Positions 19,179 through 27,907 of a stretch of DNA of 64,000 nucleotides are shown here, in pieces. Each line of letters opens with the position of its first letter. The stretch's first letter is position 1. The stretch is from Poseidonibacter lekithochrous. GTDB taxonomy: Bacteria; Campylobacterota; Campylobacteria; Campylobacterales; Arcobacteraceae. Made by a program: the position numbers and the translations under genes. Under the pieces are notes generated by a model. That model was not told the origin of the DNA, did no database searches, and worked only from the letters and a program-made list of their open reading frames with translations. The DNA lies in contig NZ_CP054052.1 in the NCBI RefSeq assembly GCF_013283835.1, positions 1,240,001-1,304,000 on the forward strand. Reading direction: 5' to 3'.

Positions 19179-20081
19179 AAGGTAACCAAAACTTAAGATA
19201 CCAAATGTATTTTCTTTGTCATAGAAGTCTGTATTTGCTTCTTCTTTTTCATAGCCAGACTTTAAACTAACATAAGTATTTTTATAATCAAATGGTTTGC
19301 TCCATTTAAGAACTGCTTTTGCTCCATAAATTTTCACATTTACTTTTTGGTTTACAGCAGTATTATGTTTTTCATAATCTTGTTTTCCAAAGTTAGCTAA
19401 TAAAGTAAGTCTTAAATCATCATTGAAAGCAGTTGATGTTCCAAACTCAACTCCATATTTATTATATGAGTTAGCTTCTCCATCTGCATCAAAATTTTCT
19501 AGTGCTAAGTTTCCAATATAAGAAGTTTGTTTTCCAAATAATGAAGAGTGGTACATGTTTTCAAAAGATAAAACATGTCTTTTCCCATCTCTTTTTAAAT
19601 CACCTGTTAAATCGTCTTTGTCATACTCTTTGTTTGAAAATTCGTATTTTATCATAGATTCATGTTGCGCATTAAATGATAAACCATAACCTAAATATAC
19701 TCCAAATTCTTGAGTATCAGTTTTTTCTCTAGCACTTCCTGTTTGATATGGATTCTTCCATGCTTCACCCATTAAATCAGCTTTAACACCAAAGTCAAAT
19801 AATCCATAGTTTGATTCTACTTCTGAACCAATTCTAAACTCTCCAAATTGTGAAGCTGTATAGATTTTCATATTTTCATTTAATTCATAAGCATAAAGAA
19901 ATTCAAAATAAGGAATTGATTCTTTTTCAGATTGAGCATTTCCTAATGATGAGATACTCTCTTTTGAGTCAGTTGAAAAGTTGTCTTTTGAATCCATTGA
20001 TCCAAAACCTAGTTCTATATAATTTTGTTCAGCTGCGAATAATGAACAAGCTAATAATGATGATAATAATACTTTTTTCAT
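19173..20081 (-). CDS. Putative outer-membrane beta-barrel protein
   Basis: A signal peptide (MKKVLLSSLLACSLFAAEQ) precedes alternating amphipathic beta strands (IYTASQFGEFRIGSE, FGVYLGYGLSFNAQHE, LTLLANFGKQDYE). The last strand ends in Phe (FGILSFGYLF), the usual signature for BAM-assembled barrels. At 302 residues it could make a 12-14-strand barrel. I cannot assign a named porin family or substrate. It is monocistronic and lies divergent to the EF-hand gene, with 185 bases between them. Confidence 0.8.
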   Translation of the reverse strand: MKKVLLSSLLACSLFAAEQNYIELGFGSMDSKDNFSTDSKESISSLGNAQSEKESIPYFEFLYAYELNENMKIYTASQFGEFRIGSEVESNYGLFDFGVKADLMGEAWKNPYQTGSAREKTDTQEFGVYLGYGLSFNAQHESMIKYEFSNKEYDKDDLTGDLKRDGKRHVLSFENMYHSSLFGKQTSYIGNLALENFDADGEANSYNKYGVEFGTSTAFNDDLRLTLLANFGKQDYEKHNTAVNQKVNVKIYGAKAVLKWSKPFDYKNTYVSLKSGYEKEEANTDFYDKENTFGILSFGYLF

Positions 20082-20228
20082 AAATAATCCTTGATTTAAT
20101 TGTTACTGTAAATATAAAAGAAAAAAGTGTGAGAAAGGTGTGATTGATAAAGAATTTCAAAATTTATAAGAGCTCATTAAATTTCTATAAGTTTTATTTA
20201 GCATTATTTATTTATAATTGATTTATAA

Positions 20229-20245
20229 TTAGACTGATGGTCTAA
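20229..20245. promoter_or_regulatory. TetR-type operator (TTAGAC-N5-GTCTAA), site 1
   Basis: TTAGACTGATGGTCTAA has perfect 6-bp arms around TGATG. It directly abuts a -10-like TATAAT (20224-20229), so it would cover the transcription start of the EF-hand gene at 20267. The same palindrome appears at 30282, 30338 and 33636, in front of the tetR block and DUF1800. Confidence 0.75.
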
Positions 20246-20266
20246 AAATTAATTAGGAGATTTAAT

Positions 20267-20770
20267 ATGAAAATTACAAACTCAGTAAATAAAGATGCTA
20301 ATGCAATAATTGATTTAAAGAAGAAAGTATTAACTACTAAAAAAGATGAGATCCCAAAGAAAGAGGAAAAAACTGAAATAAAAGACCCTCGTGAGACTAT
20401 TGTTGTTTCTGTTGAACAAGCAAAATTAAAAGGAATAAAACAACTTATTGGTGGAAAAACAAATAAAGTTCTAGATGAATTAAATAAGCACAAAGTAAGT
20501 CCTAAGGATTTAGAAGATGCAATAAAGAAAATTAAAAGTTTGGATACAAATAAAGATGGAAAAGTAACAGTTGATGAAGTAAAAGCTGATTTAAAGAAGA
20601 ATGAAAATCCAAAGAAAGTTCTATCTTTAGTTAAAAATATAATTGAGGAAGTAAAAAAAGACAAAGATGAAGTAGATATTAATAAATTTAAGAATATTTC
20701 AAAAATGATTAATGAAAATATTATTGGAGGAAAAGAAGGTAAATCTATCAATAAGTTTTTAGAAGACTAA
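20267..20770 (+). CDS. EF-hand domain protein, 167 aa
   Basis: Residues 93-104 form a canonical EF-hand loop (DTNKDGKVTVDE) with calcium ligands at positions 1, 3, 5, 7, 9 and 12. A degenerate second loop (DKDEVDINKFKN) starts near residue 132. The protein is highly charged and Lys-rich, with no signal peptide or membrane helix, so it is either cytoplasmic or leaves the cell by a route that needs no Sec signal. A TetR-type palindrome overlaps its likely promoter and ties it to the distant 27-33.6 kb block. An AGGAGA ribosome site supports the start. The function is unknown; calcium sensing or buffering is an inference. Confidence 0.85.
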   Translation: MKITNSVNKDANAIIDLKKKVLTTKKDEIPKKEEKTEIKDPRETIVVSVEQAKLKGIKQLIGGKTNKVLDELNKHKVSPKDLEDAIKKIKSLDTNKDGKVTVDEVKADLKKNENPKKVLSLVKNIIEEVKKDKDEVDINKFKNISKMINENIIGGKEGKSINKFLED

Positions 20771-20852
20771 TTAACCCAAATTATACTGTAAGTTCGAATC
20801 AATTTTAAAAAAGATAAAATTATTGAAAATAAAGTAAATAGCAAGGCAGTTT

Positions 20853-21533
20853 ATGGATTCGAAGAAAATACTATTAATAGAAGATGATATTAGTTTACAA
20901 AATTTAATAGATGAGTATCTAAAAGAGTACAAGTACTTTTGTACAATTTTTTCAAGTCCACGAAGTGCTTTAGAAGAGTTTTCTAAAAATGCTAATGATT
21001 ACTCACTAGTCATTTTAGATTTAGGACTTCCAGAAATGGATGGTTTTGATTTACTAAAAAAACTAAAAGAGATAAAAGATATACCCATAATTATCTCAAC
21101 AGCTAGAGATGACTTAGGAAATAAAATATTTGGTTTTGAATTAGGAGCAGATGATTATCTTGCAAAACCTTATGAACCAAGAGAGTTAGTATTAAGAATT
21201 GATGCAATCTTAAAAAGATATGTTACTGAGAGTTCTTATATAATTGGTTCTTTTAAAGTACAAAAAGATACAAATCAAGTTTTTTTAGATAATAATGAAA
21301 TTGAGTTTACTAAAATAGAGAATGAAATATTTATGTTGTTGCTAAATAATGCAAATAAGATTATCTCAAGGGAAGTAATATTAAATCAAACTTCATTAAA
21401 AAATGATACAAAAAATAGAACTATTGATATGCATATTAGTAATATTAGATTCAAAATTGATGATGATTCAAAAGATTCTAAACATATTAAATCAGTTTGG
21501 GGGATAGGGTATAAGTTTATAAATGACAATTAA
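20853..21533 (+). CDS. OmpR-family response regulator
   Basis: The receiver domain has LIEDD (residues 8-12), phospho-acceptor Asp56 in VILDLGLPEMDG, the switch Thr/Ser in IISTARD and Lys in YLAKPYEPREL. It is followed by a winged-helix domain (IEFTKIENEIFMLLLNN ... NRTIDMHISNIRFKID ... VWGIGYKF). The cognate kinase overlaps it by 11 bases. The layout resembles the ArsR/ArsS acid-response pair of Helicobacter and Campylobacter, and a Na+/H+ antiporter gene lies downstream; this parallel is only suggestive. Confidence 0.93.
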   Translation: MDSKKILLIEDDISLQNLIDEYLKEYKYFCTIFSSPRSALEEFSKNANDYSLVILDLGLPEMDGFDLLKKLKEIKDIPIIISTARDDLGNKIFGFELGADDYLAKPYEPRELVLRIDAILKRYVTESSYIIGSFKVQKDTNQVFLDNNEIEFTKIENEIFMLLLNNANKIISREVILNQTSLKNDTKNRTIDMHISNIRFKIDDDSKDSKHIKSVWGIGYKFINDN

Positions 21534-22908
21534 AAAAAGATTATATATCTCCTTCTTATTAATTTTATCAATTATCATATTTATAATTGGAATTTTCTTT
21601 TATGCAATAATTAATGTAAATGATATTCATCTTTTACAAAATCAAAGATATGAACAAATTAGAAAAGTAGAGAAAATAAAAGAACTTAATACTGCTTTTG
21701 CTTGGGTTGTTCTTGATATTATTGTGGATAGAAGAAAAACAGAAATTGTAAAAGATAGAAAAGATAAAGCAAATGAACTTTTCAAAAAACTTTGGCAGTT
21801 AAAAACAGATGTATTAAAACATGCAGAAACTGGTATAGAAAAAGATAAATTACTTACAATTTTTAATAATCTAAAAAAAGCAGAAAATTTAATAAAAGTA
21901 GATTTATATAATCTTACTATTTCAAAATCAACAAAAGATAACTTTTTTGATTTTAGTGATAGGTTTGATTCTATAAGTAGTAGTACTCAGACCCTAATAA
22001 TCGAAGAAATTGAGTTATTACAAGCAAAACTAAATCAAACAGAAAAACAAAAAGAAGCCTTTTTAAGTAAGATAAAACTTGAACTTATAATTCTTCTTTT
22101 TATATCATTCTCACTATCTTTTATAATCTCATCTAAATTAATTAGAGAAATAAAAATCATGTTAAAAACTCTAAATAAAGGGGTTTTACAACTACTTAGT
22201 AATAATGAGAAAACTATTAAAATCAATATAGAAGAGGGTAATGAACTTAGTGAAATTACAAATAACCTTAATAAATATCTAGAACAACAAGAATCTTTTA
22301 TTAAATCAAGAGAAGAACTTCTTCGAAATATTAGTCATGAACTAAAAACTCCAATAACAAAAGGAAAGTTTTTATTAGAAAAAATTAGAGTAAAAAAAGA
22401 TGAAAAAAGTCTAGATAATATTAATGAAGTTTTTTATGATATTGAAACTCTAACAAGTAAACTTTTAGAGAGAGAAAGACTAAATCACGCTACTTTAGAT
22501 AAATCAAAATTCCTTATTTCAACAGTGATTTTAGAAGCTTTATCAAAATTATCAATTGATGATGAATCAAAAATATCTATAGAATTAGAGGATGATTTTC
22601 AAATTGAAGCAGATTTTTATTATCTTACTATTGTAATAAAAAATCTAATTGATAATGCTATGAAATACTCAAATATATACCCAATTGAAATTCATACAGA
22701 AAATAAAACTTTGTATATAAAAAACAACGCAAATAAATTATTTAATGATTTAAATTATTATATTCAACCTTTTACAAGGGAAGCAAATCAACAGCAAGGT
22801 CACGGTTTAGGATTGAATATTGTCAATAAAATCTTACAAATGCACGACTTTAATTTTCAATATAACTACAAAGAACCCCATAATATCTTCTCTATAAACT
22901 TCAAATAA
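21523..22908 (+). CDS. Sensor histidine kinase (ArsS-like organisation)
   Basis: Membrane helices lie at about residues 9-31 and 187-204, enclosing a periplasmic helical sensor of roughly 155 residues. Then come a HAMP-like segment and the H-box LLRNISHELKTPITK with His272. The ATPase domain has an N-box (IKNLIDNAMKYS) and a G2-like GHGLGLNIVNKIL. Its G1 region (LYIKNNANKL) lacks the usual DxGxG, as in several compact epsilonproteobacterial kinases. It is coupled to the regulator at 20853. A hairpin after the stop separates it from nhaA. Confidence 0.9.
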   Translation: MTIKKRLYISFLLILSIIIFIIGIFFYAIINVNDIHLLQNQRYEQIRKVEKIKELNTAFAWVVLDIIVDRRKTEIVKDRKDKANELFKKLWQLKTDVLKHAETGIEKDKLLTIFNNLKKAENLIKVDLYNLTISKSTKDNFFDFSDRFDSISSSTQTLIIEEIELLQAKLNQTEKQKEAFLSKIKLELIILLFISFSLSFIISSKLIREIKIMLKTLNKGVLQLLSNNEKTIKINIEEGNELSEITNNLNKYLEQQESFIKSREELLRNISHELKTPITKGKFLLEKIRVKKDEKSLDNINEVFYDIETLTSKLLERERLNHATLDKSKFLISTVILEALSKLSIDDESKISIELEDDFQIEADFYYLTIVIKNLIDNAMKYSNIYPIEIHTENKTLYIKNNANKLFNDLNYYIQPFTREANQQQGHGLGLNIVNKILQMHDFNFQYNYKEPHNIFSINFK

Positions 22909-22927
22909 TAAAAAAGTGTCAAGTAAT

Positions 22928-22965
22928 TGTCAATAAATCCTACCTAGGAGTATTGACAGTTTTTA
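22928..22965 (+). terminator. Hairpin plus T-run between kinase and nhaA
   Basis: TGTCAATA pairs with TATTGACA, and inside it TCCTA pairs with TAGGA around CC. The stem is followed by GTTTTTAT. This fits a terminator for the two-component operon. It might also be a leader element of nhaA, whose start is 37 bases downstream. Confidence 0.6.
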
Positions 22966-23001
22966 TATATAGTTAATGTAACAATATATAAAGGTTATTT
23001 A

Positions 23002-24300
23002 ATGACTCAACAGTTACAAGTTTTTCAACGATTTATAAAAGATGAATCGTTTAGTGGTGTATTATTATTCATAGCAACTTTATTAGCAGTTATTATTGCT
23101 AATTCAGCGTTTAGTGATAGTTATTTTGAATTATGGAATAAAAGTTTAGGTGTAACATTAGGTGAACATCAAATTTCTATGACCTTAACTCAATGGATAA
23201 ACGATGGATTAATGGCAATATTCTTTTTGATGGTTGGATTAGAGATTAAAAGAGAACTTTTAATAGGAGAATTGTCTTCTGTTCAAAAAGCATCTTTCCC
23301 AATTATCGCTGCAATTGGAGGAATGTTAATTCCTGCACTGTTCTATGTATTTTTTAACTTGGATGACCCAAAAGGATTTGGTATTCCAATGGCCACGGAT
23401 ATTGCTTTTGCTTTAGGTATTTTAATGCTTTTAGGAAAAAGAGTAAATCCAGCTTTAAAACTATTTTTAGTAGCTCTTGCTGTTGTTGATGATTTAGGTG
23501 CTGTAATGGTAGTTGCTACTGTATATACAAGCCAAATACATTTTGAGTACTTTCTTCATGCTGGTATTATATATGCCTTAATTTGGTTGTTAAACTATAG
23601 AAGAGTAACTTCATTAATTCCATATTTGATTTTAGGTATTGCATTATGGATTTATATTCACTCTATTGGAATTCATGCGACAATTGCAGGGGTTTTATTG
23701 GCTTTTGCTATTCCTATTAAATCTAAGGTAAATGAAAAAGAATTTATTAATGGTACTAAAGAACTAGTAAATGACTTTGAAAAAAACATAGATAATATAC
23801 CTATTTTAAATCACCATCAAATTGATGTATTAGAGAGTATTGCCTATAAATACGACAAGGTTCAAAACCCACTTTTAAAATTAGAACATCAATTACATGG
23901 TCTGTCTGCATTTTTAATTATGCCAATTTTTGCTTTTGCAAATGCAGGAGTTGTTTTAGATTTCTCAGCAGTATCTCAAAATATGATGATTGTATTAGGT
24001 GTTGTATTAGGTCTATTAGTAGGTAAACCAATAGGTATTTTTGGTTTTACATATTTAGCTACAAAATTAAAAATCGTAACAAAACCTGATGATATTTCAT
24101 GGGGTGAGATTATGGCAGTTGGTTTCTTGGGTGGTATTGGATTTACAATGTCCATTTTTATTACTCAATTAGCCTTTGTTGATGCTAGTGTTATTTCAGC
24201 TGTTAAAATTGGTATTTTCTTTGCTTCTTTTATTGCTGGTATTATTGGTGTTTTATTGATTTTAAAAGCAAATAATAAGACAAGGATTCAAAATGGCTGA
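23002..24300 (+). CDS. nhaA: Na+/H+ antiporter NhaA
   Basis: NhaA exchanges internal Na+ for external protons and serves pH and salt homeostasis. Diagnostic parts are present: FFLMVGLEIKRELLIGELS, PMATDIAFALGIL (sensor Asp) and LAVVDDLGAVMVVA (the two ion-binding aspartates). GIHATIAGVLLAFAIP and the C-terminal GGIGFTMSIFITQLAF also match. At 432 residues it is longer than the E. coli protein. The extra part is an acidic, hydrophilic insert around residues 245-300, which is common in marine NhaA proteins. It starts a three-gene operon; the next gene overlaps its end by 8 bases. Confidence 0.96.
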   Translation: MTQQLQVFQRFIKDESFSGVLLFIATLLAVIIANSAFSDSYFELWNKSLGVTLGEHQISMTLTQWINDGLMAIFFLMVGLEIKRELLIGELSSVQKASFPIIAAIGGMLIPALFYVFFNLDDPKGFGIPMATDIAFALGILMLLGKRVNPALKLFLVALAVVDDLGAVMVVATVYTSQIHFEYFLHAGIIYALIWLLNYRRVTSLIPYLILGIALWIYIHSIGIHATIAGVLLAFAIPIKSKVNEKEFINGTKELVNDFEKNIDNIPILNHHQIDVLESIAYKYDKVQNPLLKLEHQLHGLSAFLIMPIFAFANAGVVLDFSAVSQNMMIVLGVVLGLLVGKPIGIFGFTYLATKLKIVTKPDDISWGEIMAVGFLGGIGFTMSIFITQLAFVDASVISAVKIGIFFASFIAGIIGVLLILKANNKTRIQNG

Positions 24301-24928
24301 AGATATTGTTTTAAACACAAACTGTAAAAACAGAATAAAACCAAAACTAATAAGAGATGTAAAAACAGAAGCATTATTAGTATTTGCAAGAACTGCTCTA
24401 GAGCGGTTCTTTGCAAAAAATGAAAATGTAGAACTTATGAAAATAGGAAGTATTGAAGATACAAAAAAGATTTATAAAAGTTTATGGGATCTAAAAGAAA
24501 AACTAGAAGATGTTGTTGTAAATGTAGAGTACTTATTGAATCTAGTACAAACTGCAAAACGATATGCTCCTTTGAAAAAACTTGCAAAATATGAAGAACC
24601 TTTGATTACTTATTATGATGCAATGGCAAAAAGAATAGAGTTTCATATTCCTAAAGAGAGGGTGTTTATGCCTGAGTTCTTAGTACTTTGTACTTTGAGT
24701 CATTGGGTAATTGAAGAAGAAAAATCTGTGACTTTATATCCATTTTTAAAAGATTTCGATTTTCTATCTTTAATAGAAAAATATGAAGTTGCAGCTTTAG
24801 ATAAAAATGAAGATAAAAAAAATATTGTCGATATTCATAGGGTTTCAACAGATTTAATAGAAATACTTAAAAAAACAAAATACAAGTTTAATAAAGATCG
24901 TGTTTCAAAAACAAGAAGAAAGAAATAA
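24293..24928 (+). CDS. Hypothetical protein between two cation antiporters
   Basis: I do not recognise this family. The 211-residue protein is hydrophilic, rich in Lys and Glu, with no signal peptide, membrane helix or catalytic motif. One cysteine lies near the N-terminus (TNCKNRIKPKL) and the C-terminus is very basic (KDRVSKTRRKK). Its start overlaps the end of nhaA by 8 bases behind an AAGGA site, and the CPA2 antiporter follows 12 bases after its stop. Translational coupling suggests a cytoplasmic partner or regulator of ion transport (inference). Confidence 0.8.
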   Translation: MAEDIVLNTNCKNRIKPKLIRDVKTEALLVFARTALERFFAKNENVELMKIGSIEDTKKIYKSLWDLKEKLEDVVVNVEYLLNLVQTAKRYAPLKKLAKYEEPLITYYDAMAKRIEFHIPKERVFMPEFLVLCTLSHWVIEEEKSVTLYPFLKDFDFLSLIEKYEVAALDKNEDKKNIVDIHRVSTDLIEILKKTKYKFNKDRVSKTRRKK

Positions 24929-24940
24929 AAGGAAAATAAC

Positions 24941-26545
24941 ATGTTAGAAATTATTATATTTACAATTCTTATTTCAACAATCTTAAATCTATTTTTGAAA
25001 AAAGTAGGAATACCAACAATCATTGGATATATAGCAACAGGTACAATAATTGCTTATGGATTTAATTTACATGAAGCAGTTCATAATGAAGATTTAAAAG
25101 AAATAGCAGAATTTGGTGTTGTATTCCTGATGTTCACAATTGGTTTGGAATTCTCTGTAAATCATTTGATAAAAATGAAAAAGGAAGTATTTTTATATGG
25201 TGGTTCCCAAGTTATTTTAACAGCTGTTTTATTCTCTTTTATTGGAAACTATTTTTTCTCACTAGATTTAAAATCTTCAATTATTATAGGACTTGCTTTT
25301 GCTTTATCATCAACTGCAATTGTCTTAAAAGTTCTAAATGAAAATGGAGATATTAATAAACCTTATGGAAGAAGAGTTTTAGGGGTTTTACTATTTCAAG
25401 ATATTGCTGTAATTCCTATTTTATTAATGATTACGATTTTTTCAAGTGTAAATCAATCTATTTCTTCACTGCTTACACAAACATTTATAGATGCAACTAT
25501 TTTATTACTTGGTCTATTTATTGCAGGAAAGTATTTATTAGAGCCATTTTTATTAAATGTAGCAAAAGCAAAATCAAATGAAATATTCATTAGTTCGATT
25601 TTACTTTTAGTAATTGGAACTTCATATATAGCTCATGTTTTTGGGTTTTCTTATTCATTAGGAGCATTTATTGCAGGTATGATGATTGCAGAGACAAGAT
25701 ATAAACATCAAGTTGAAGCAGATCTAATTCCTTTTAGAGATCTTTTATTAGGTGTGTTTTTCATTACAGTTGGTATGCAATTAGATTTTAAAATTATTTA
25801 TGAAAATATTACTTCTATTGTAGTTTTATTACCAATTATTATTGTTATAAAAATTAGTATTATTTATGCAATTATGAGATTAACAAGTAATAATAGAACA
25901 TCACTTAAAACAGCTGTTTCACTGTTTCAATTAGGTGAATTTGCCTTAGTTATATTTGAGTTATCATTTGCACGAGATTTAATAGACCCAACTATTGGAC
26001 AGATTTTAATTGTAACAGTTGTAATTTCTATGATTATTACACCTTTTGTACTAAAAAATCTATCTACTATTGTTGATAAGTTAAATGGAGGAGAAAGCAA
26101 AGTAAGTAATAGTTCTGTTGTTAGTAATTCTGAATTATCAAATCATATTATTTTAATTGGTTTTGGAAGACTTGGTAAAAACATTGCTAATCTTATCAAA
26201 GAAGATGGTGGTACTTTTATAGCCATTGAAAATGATATAAAAACAGTAATAGATGCGCAAAAACTAGGACTTCCAGTGATTTATGGAAATGCAGCTAAAA
26301 AAGATATTTTAAAGTCTTTGAATATTCATGATGCTTCTTCTGTAATTGTATGTATTGGAAATAGTGAGAAACTAATCCATATATGTGAGGTTGTAGATGA
26401 AATGGCAGAGGGTAAAAAGACAGTTGTAAAAGTAAATAAATATGAAGAGAAGAATGATTTATCAAGATTAAACCTATCTCATATTATTGTAGAGACTGAA
26501 AAAACAGCCTCTGCCATGTATGAAGAAGCTATCTCTTTGGATTAA
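24941..26545 (+). CDS. CPA2-family cation:proton antiporter with TrkA-N domain (KefB-like)
   Basis: Residues 1-375 contain about 12 membrane helices with the CPA2 pattern (FLMFTIGLEFSVNHLIKM, ALSSTAIVLKVL, LLFQDIAVIPILL, GAFIAGMMIAETRYKHQVE). A cytoplasmic RCK/TrkA-N Rossmann domain follows (HIILIGFGRLGKNIANLI, IYGNAAKKDILKSL, VICIGNS) at about 400-510, so nucleotide gating is likely. There is no clear TrkA-C domain. The protein would move K+ or Na+ against protons in the inner membrane. It is last in the nhaA operon. Its last 17 bases overlap the convergent Rieske gene. Confidence 0.92.
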   Translation: MLEIIIFTILISTILNLFLKKVGIPTIIGYIATGTIIAYGFNLHEAVHNEDLKEIAEFGVVFLMFTIGLEFSVNHLIKMKKEVFLYGGSQVILTAVLFSFIGNYFFSLDLKSSIIIGLAFALSSTAIVLKVLNENGDINKPYGRRVLGVLLFQDIAVIPILLMITIFSSVNQSISSLLTQTFIDATILLLGLFIAGKYLLEPFLLNVAKAKSNEIFISSILLLVIGTSYIAHVFGFSYSLGAFIAGMMIAETRYKHQVEADLIPFRDLLLGVFFITVGMQLDFKIIYENITSIVVLLPIIIVIKISIIYAIMRLTSNNRTSLKTAVSLFQLGEFALVIFELSFARDLIDPTIGQILIVTVVISMIITPFVLKNLSTIVDKLNGGESKVSNSSVVSNSELSNHIILIGFGRLGKNIANLIKEDGGTFIAIENDIKTVIDAQKLGLPVIYGNAAKKDILKSLNIHDASSVIVCIGNSEKLIHICEVVDEMAEGKKTVVKVNKYEEKNDLSRLNLSHIIVETEKTASAMYEEAISLD

Positions 26546-27641
26546 GAAGCTTTTCTATAATAGATTGATACTCAAAAAGAGGTTTTTCTAAGTCTTGTGC
26601 TAAGGCATTTACTTTAAAGTGAGGTGATTTAATATTTTTTTGAATCATCTCACAAACATATATATCCTCATTCATTACATCAGGTTTTTTCAATAACTCA
26701 CTCTTTGATTTTTTTCCATCTCTATAGTCATAAACTAATTCATTTTTAAACTTTTTTGAACCATAGTTTGATTTAATAAATACTTCAATTTCAGTTTGAG
26801 TAGCACTTAGAGGTTTTATATGAATAAACATACATAAGTTCTCTGTAGCTGTTATTCCAAAGTTTGGAAATAACATACTTACATAAGCACCTTTTTGACC
26901 ATTGAAAGATTTTATATCACCCATATATCCACTCCACCAAGAACTAGAACTTTTTCCTTTTTGGCTTAGTGGCTGATAGAATAACCATTGATTATTTACA
27001 AACTCATTGTGTGAATTTTTATGGTCATACTCTTTTAGACTCTCTTTATGAATATGAAATAAATGATAAACATCCATGTAATTTTCTACGAATATTTTCC
27101 AGTTTGCATTTATAATATATTTATATCCATCATTTGATTTTAACTCAGAGATATTATCATAAGGTAAAATTCTGTCTTTAATAGGATTTAGAATATCACT
27201 AATACTTTGAGCTTTTAAATCAAGGTTTACAAATACTAAGCCGTTCCAAACTTCACATTGTACTTTTTTTAATCCTAGACATTTTTTTTCTTTATGGGCA
27301 AACTCTTTACTTTGAGGAAGACCTTTTAATTCACCTTTTAGTGAGAAGTTCCAGTTATGATAAGGACATATTATAGAAGACTCAATTTTTTCATCACCTC
27401 GTAAAATTGTCATTCCTCTGTGAGAACATATATTTACAAAAGCATTAATCTCATTTTTATCATTAACTACAATAATAGGTGTATTTCCAATATCTTTTAA
27501 TATATAAGATTTAGGTTCACTTAGCTCTTCTTCCATACATACAAATTGCCATTGTGTCTCAAAGATTTTTTCTTTTTCATTTTCAAAACATGCTTCATCA
27601 TAATAAGCAGTTTTATCTAGTATTTGTTTTATTTCTTGCAT
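26529..27641 (-). CDS. Rieske [2Fe-2S] non-heme iron oxygenase, alpha-subunit type
   Basis: The N-terminal Rieske domain has CSHRG (Cys72, His74) and CPYHNW (Cys92, His95) as cluster ligands. The catalytic domain has NWKIFVENYMDVYHLFHIH, in which Asp190, His193 and His198 match the bridging Asp and the 2-His facial triad of ring-hydroxylating or demethylating oxygenases. The length of 370 residues fits the family. No beta subunit, ferredoxin or reductase gene is adjacent, so it must borrow electrons elsewhere. It is the last gene of the tetR/radical SAM block, behind an AAGGA site. The substrate is unknown: related proteins act on aromatics, quaternary amines or other small molecules. Confidence 0.92.
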   Translation of the reverse strand: MQEIKQILDKTAYYDEACFENEKEKIFETQWQFVCMEEELSEPKSYILKDIGNTPIIVVNDKNEINAFVNICSHRGMTILRGDEKIESSIICPYHNWNFSLKGELKGLPQSKEFAHKEKKCLGLKKVQCEVWNGLVFVNLDLKAQSISDILNPIKDRILPYDNISELKSNDGYKYIINANWKIFVENYMDVYHLFHIHKESLKEYDHKNSHNEFVNNQWLFYQPLSQKGKSSSSWWSGYMGDIKSFNGQKGAYVSMLFPNFGITATENLCMFIHIKPLSATQTEIEVFIKSNYGSKKFKNELVYDYRDGKKSKSELLKKPDVMNEDIYVCEMIQKNIKSPHFKVNALAQDLEKPLFEYQSIIEKLLNPKR

Positions 27642-27650
27642 CTTATATCC

Positions 27651-27899
27651 TTAACTTGAAACCGTGAAAAAACTCAATATTGCAAAAGTAAACCAAGTTA
27701 TTACAATAATCCAATATAAAATTGGGTTTTCATCTTTTTGAATTATTTCTAATAGGTAAGTTTGTCTATTTCTAATATCTAATATTGTCCAAACTAAAAA
27801 TAAAAATCCAAATAACCAATATTTTCCACTTATTACACAAATCAAAATAAATAATAAGGCTAGTTTTGATTTGAGTTTATCTAATAGTATTTTTTTCAT
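27651..27899 (-). CDS. Small membrane protein, 82 aa
   Basis: Two hydrophobic segments (LALLFILICVISGKYWLFGFL and YWIIVITWFTFAILSFF, bounds approximate) with a short polar link indicate an inner-membrane hairpin. I know no family for it. GGAGAAAA precedes the ATG. It lies 8-9 bases from both the radical SAM gene upstream and the Rieske gene downstream, so all three are almost certainly cotranscribed. Confidence 0.78.
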   Translation of the reverse strand: MKKILLDKLKSKLALLFILICVISGKYWLFGFLFLVWTILDIRNRQTYLLEIIQKDENPILYWIIVITWFTFAILSFFTVSS

Positions 27900-27907
27900 T
27901 TTTTCTC

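Noticed and set aside
20242-20751. 169-residue open frame on the minus strand opposite the EF-hand gene
   Set aside because: It is a Phe/Ser-rich mirror of a Lys/Glu-rich gene, lacks a ribosome site, and the plus-strand gene has a clear EF-hand loop and promoter.
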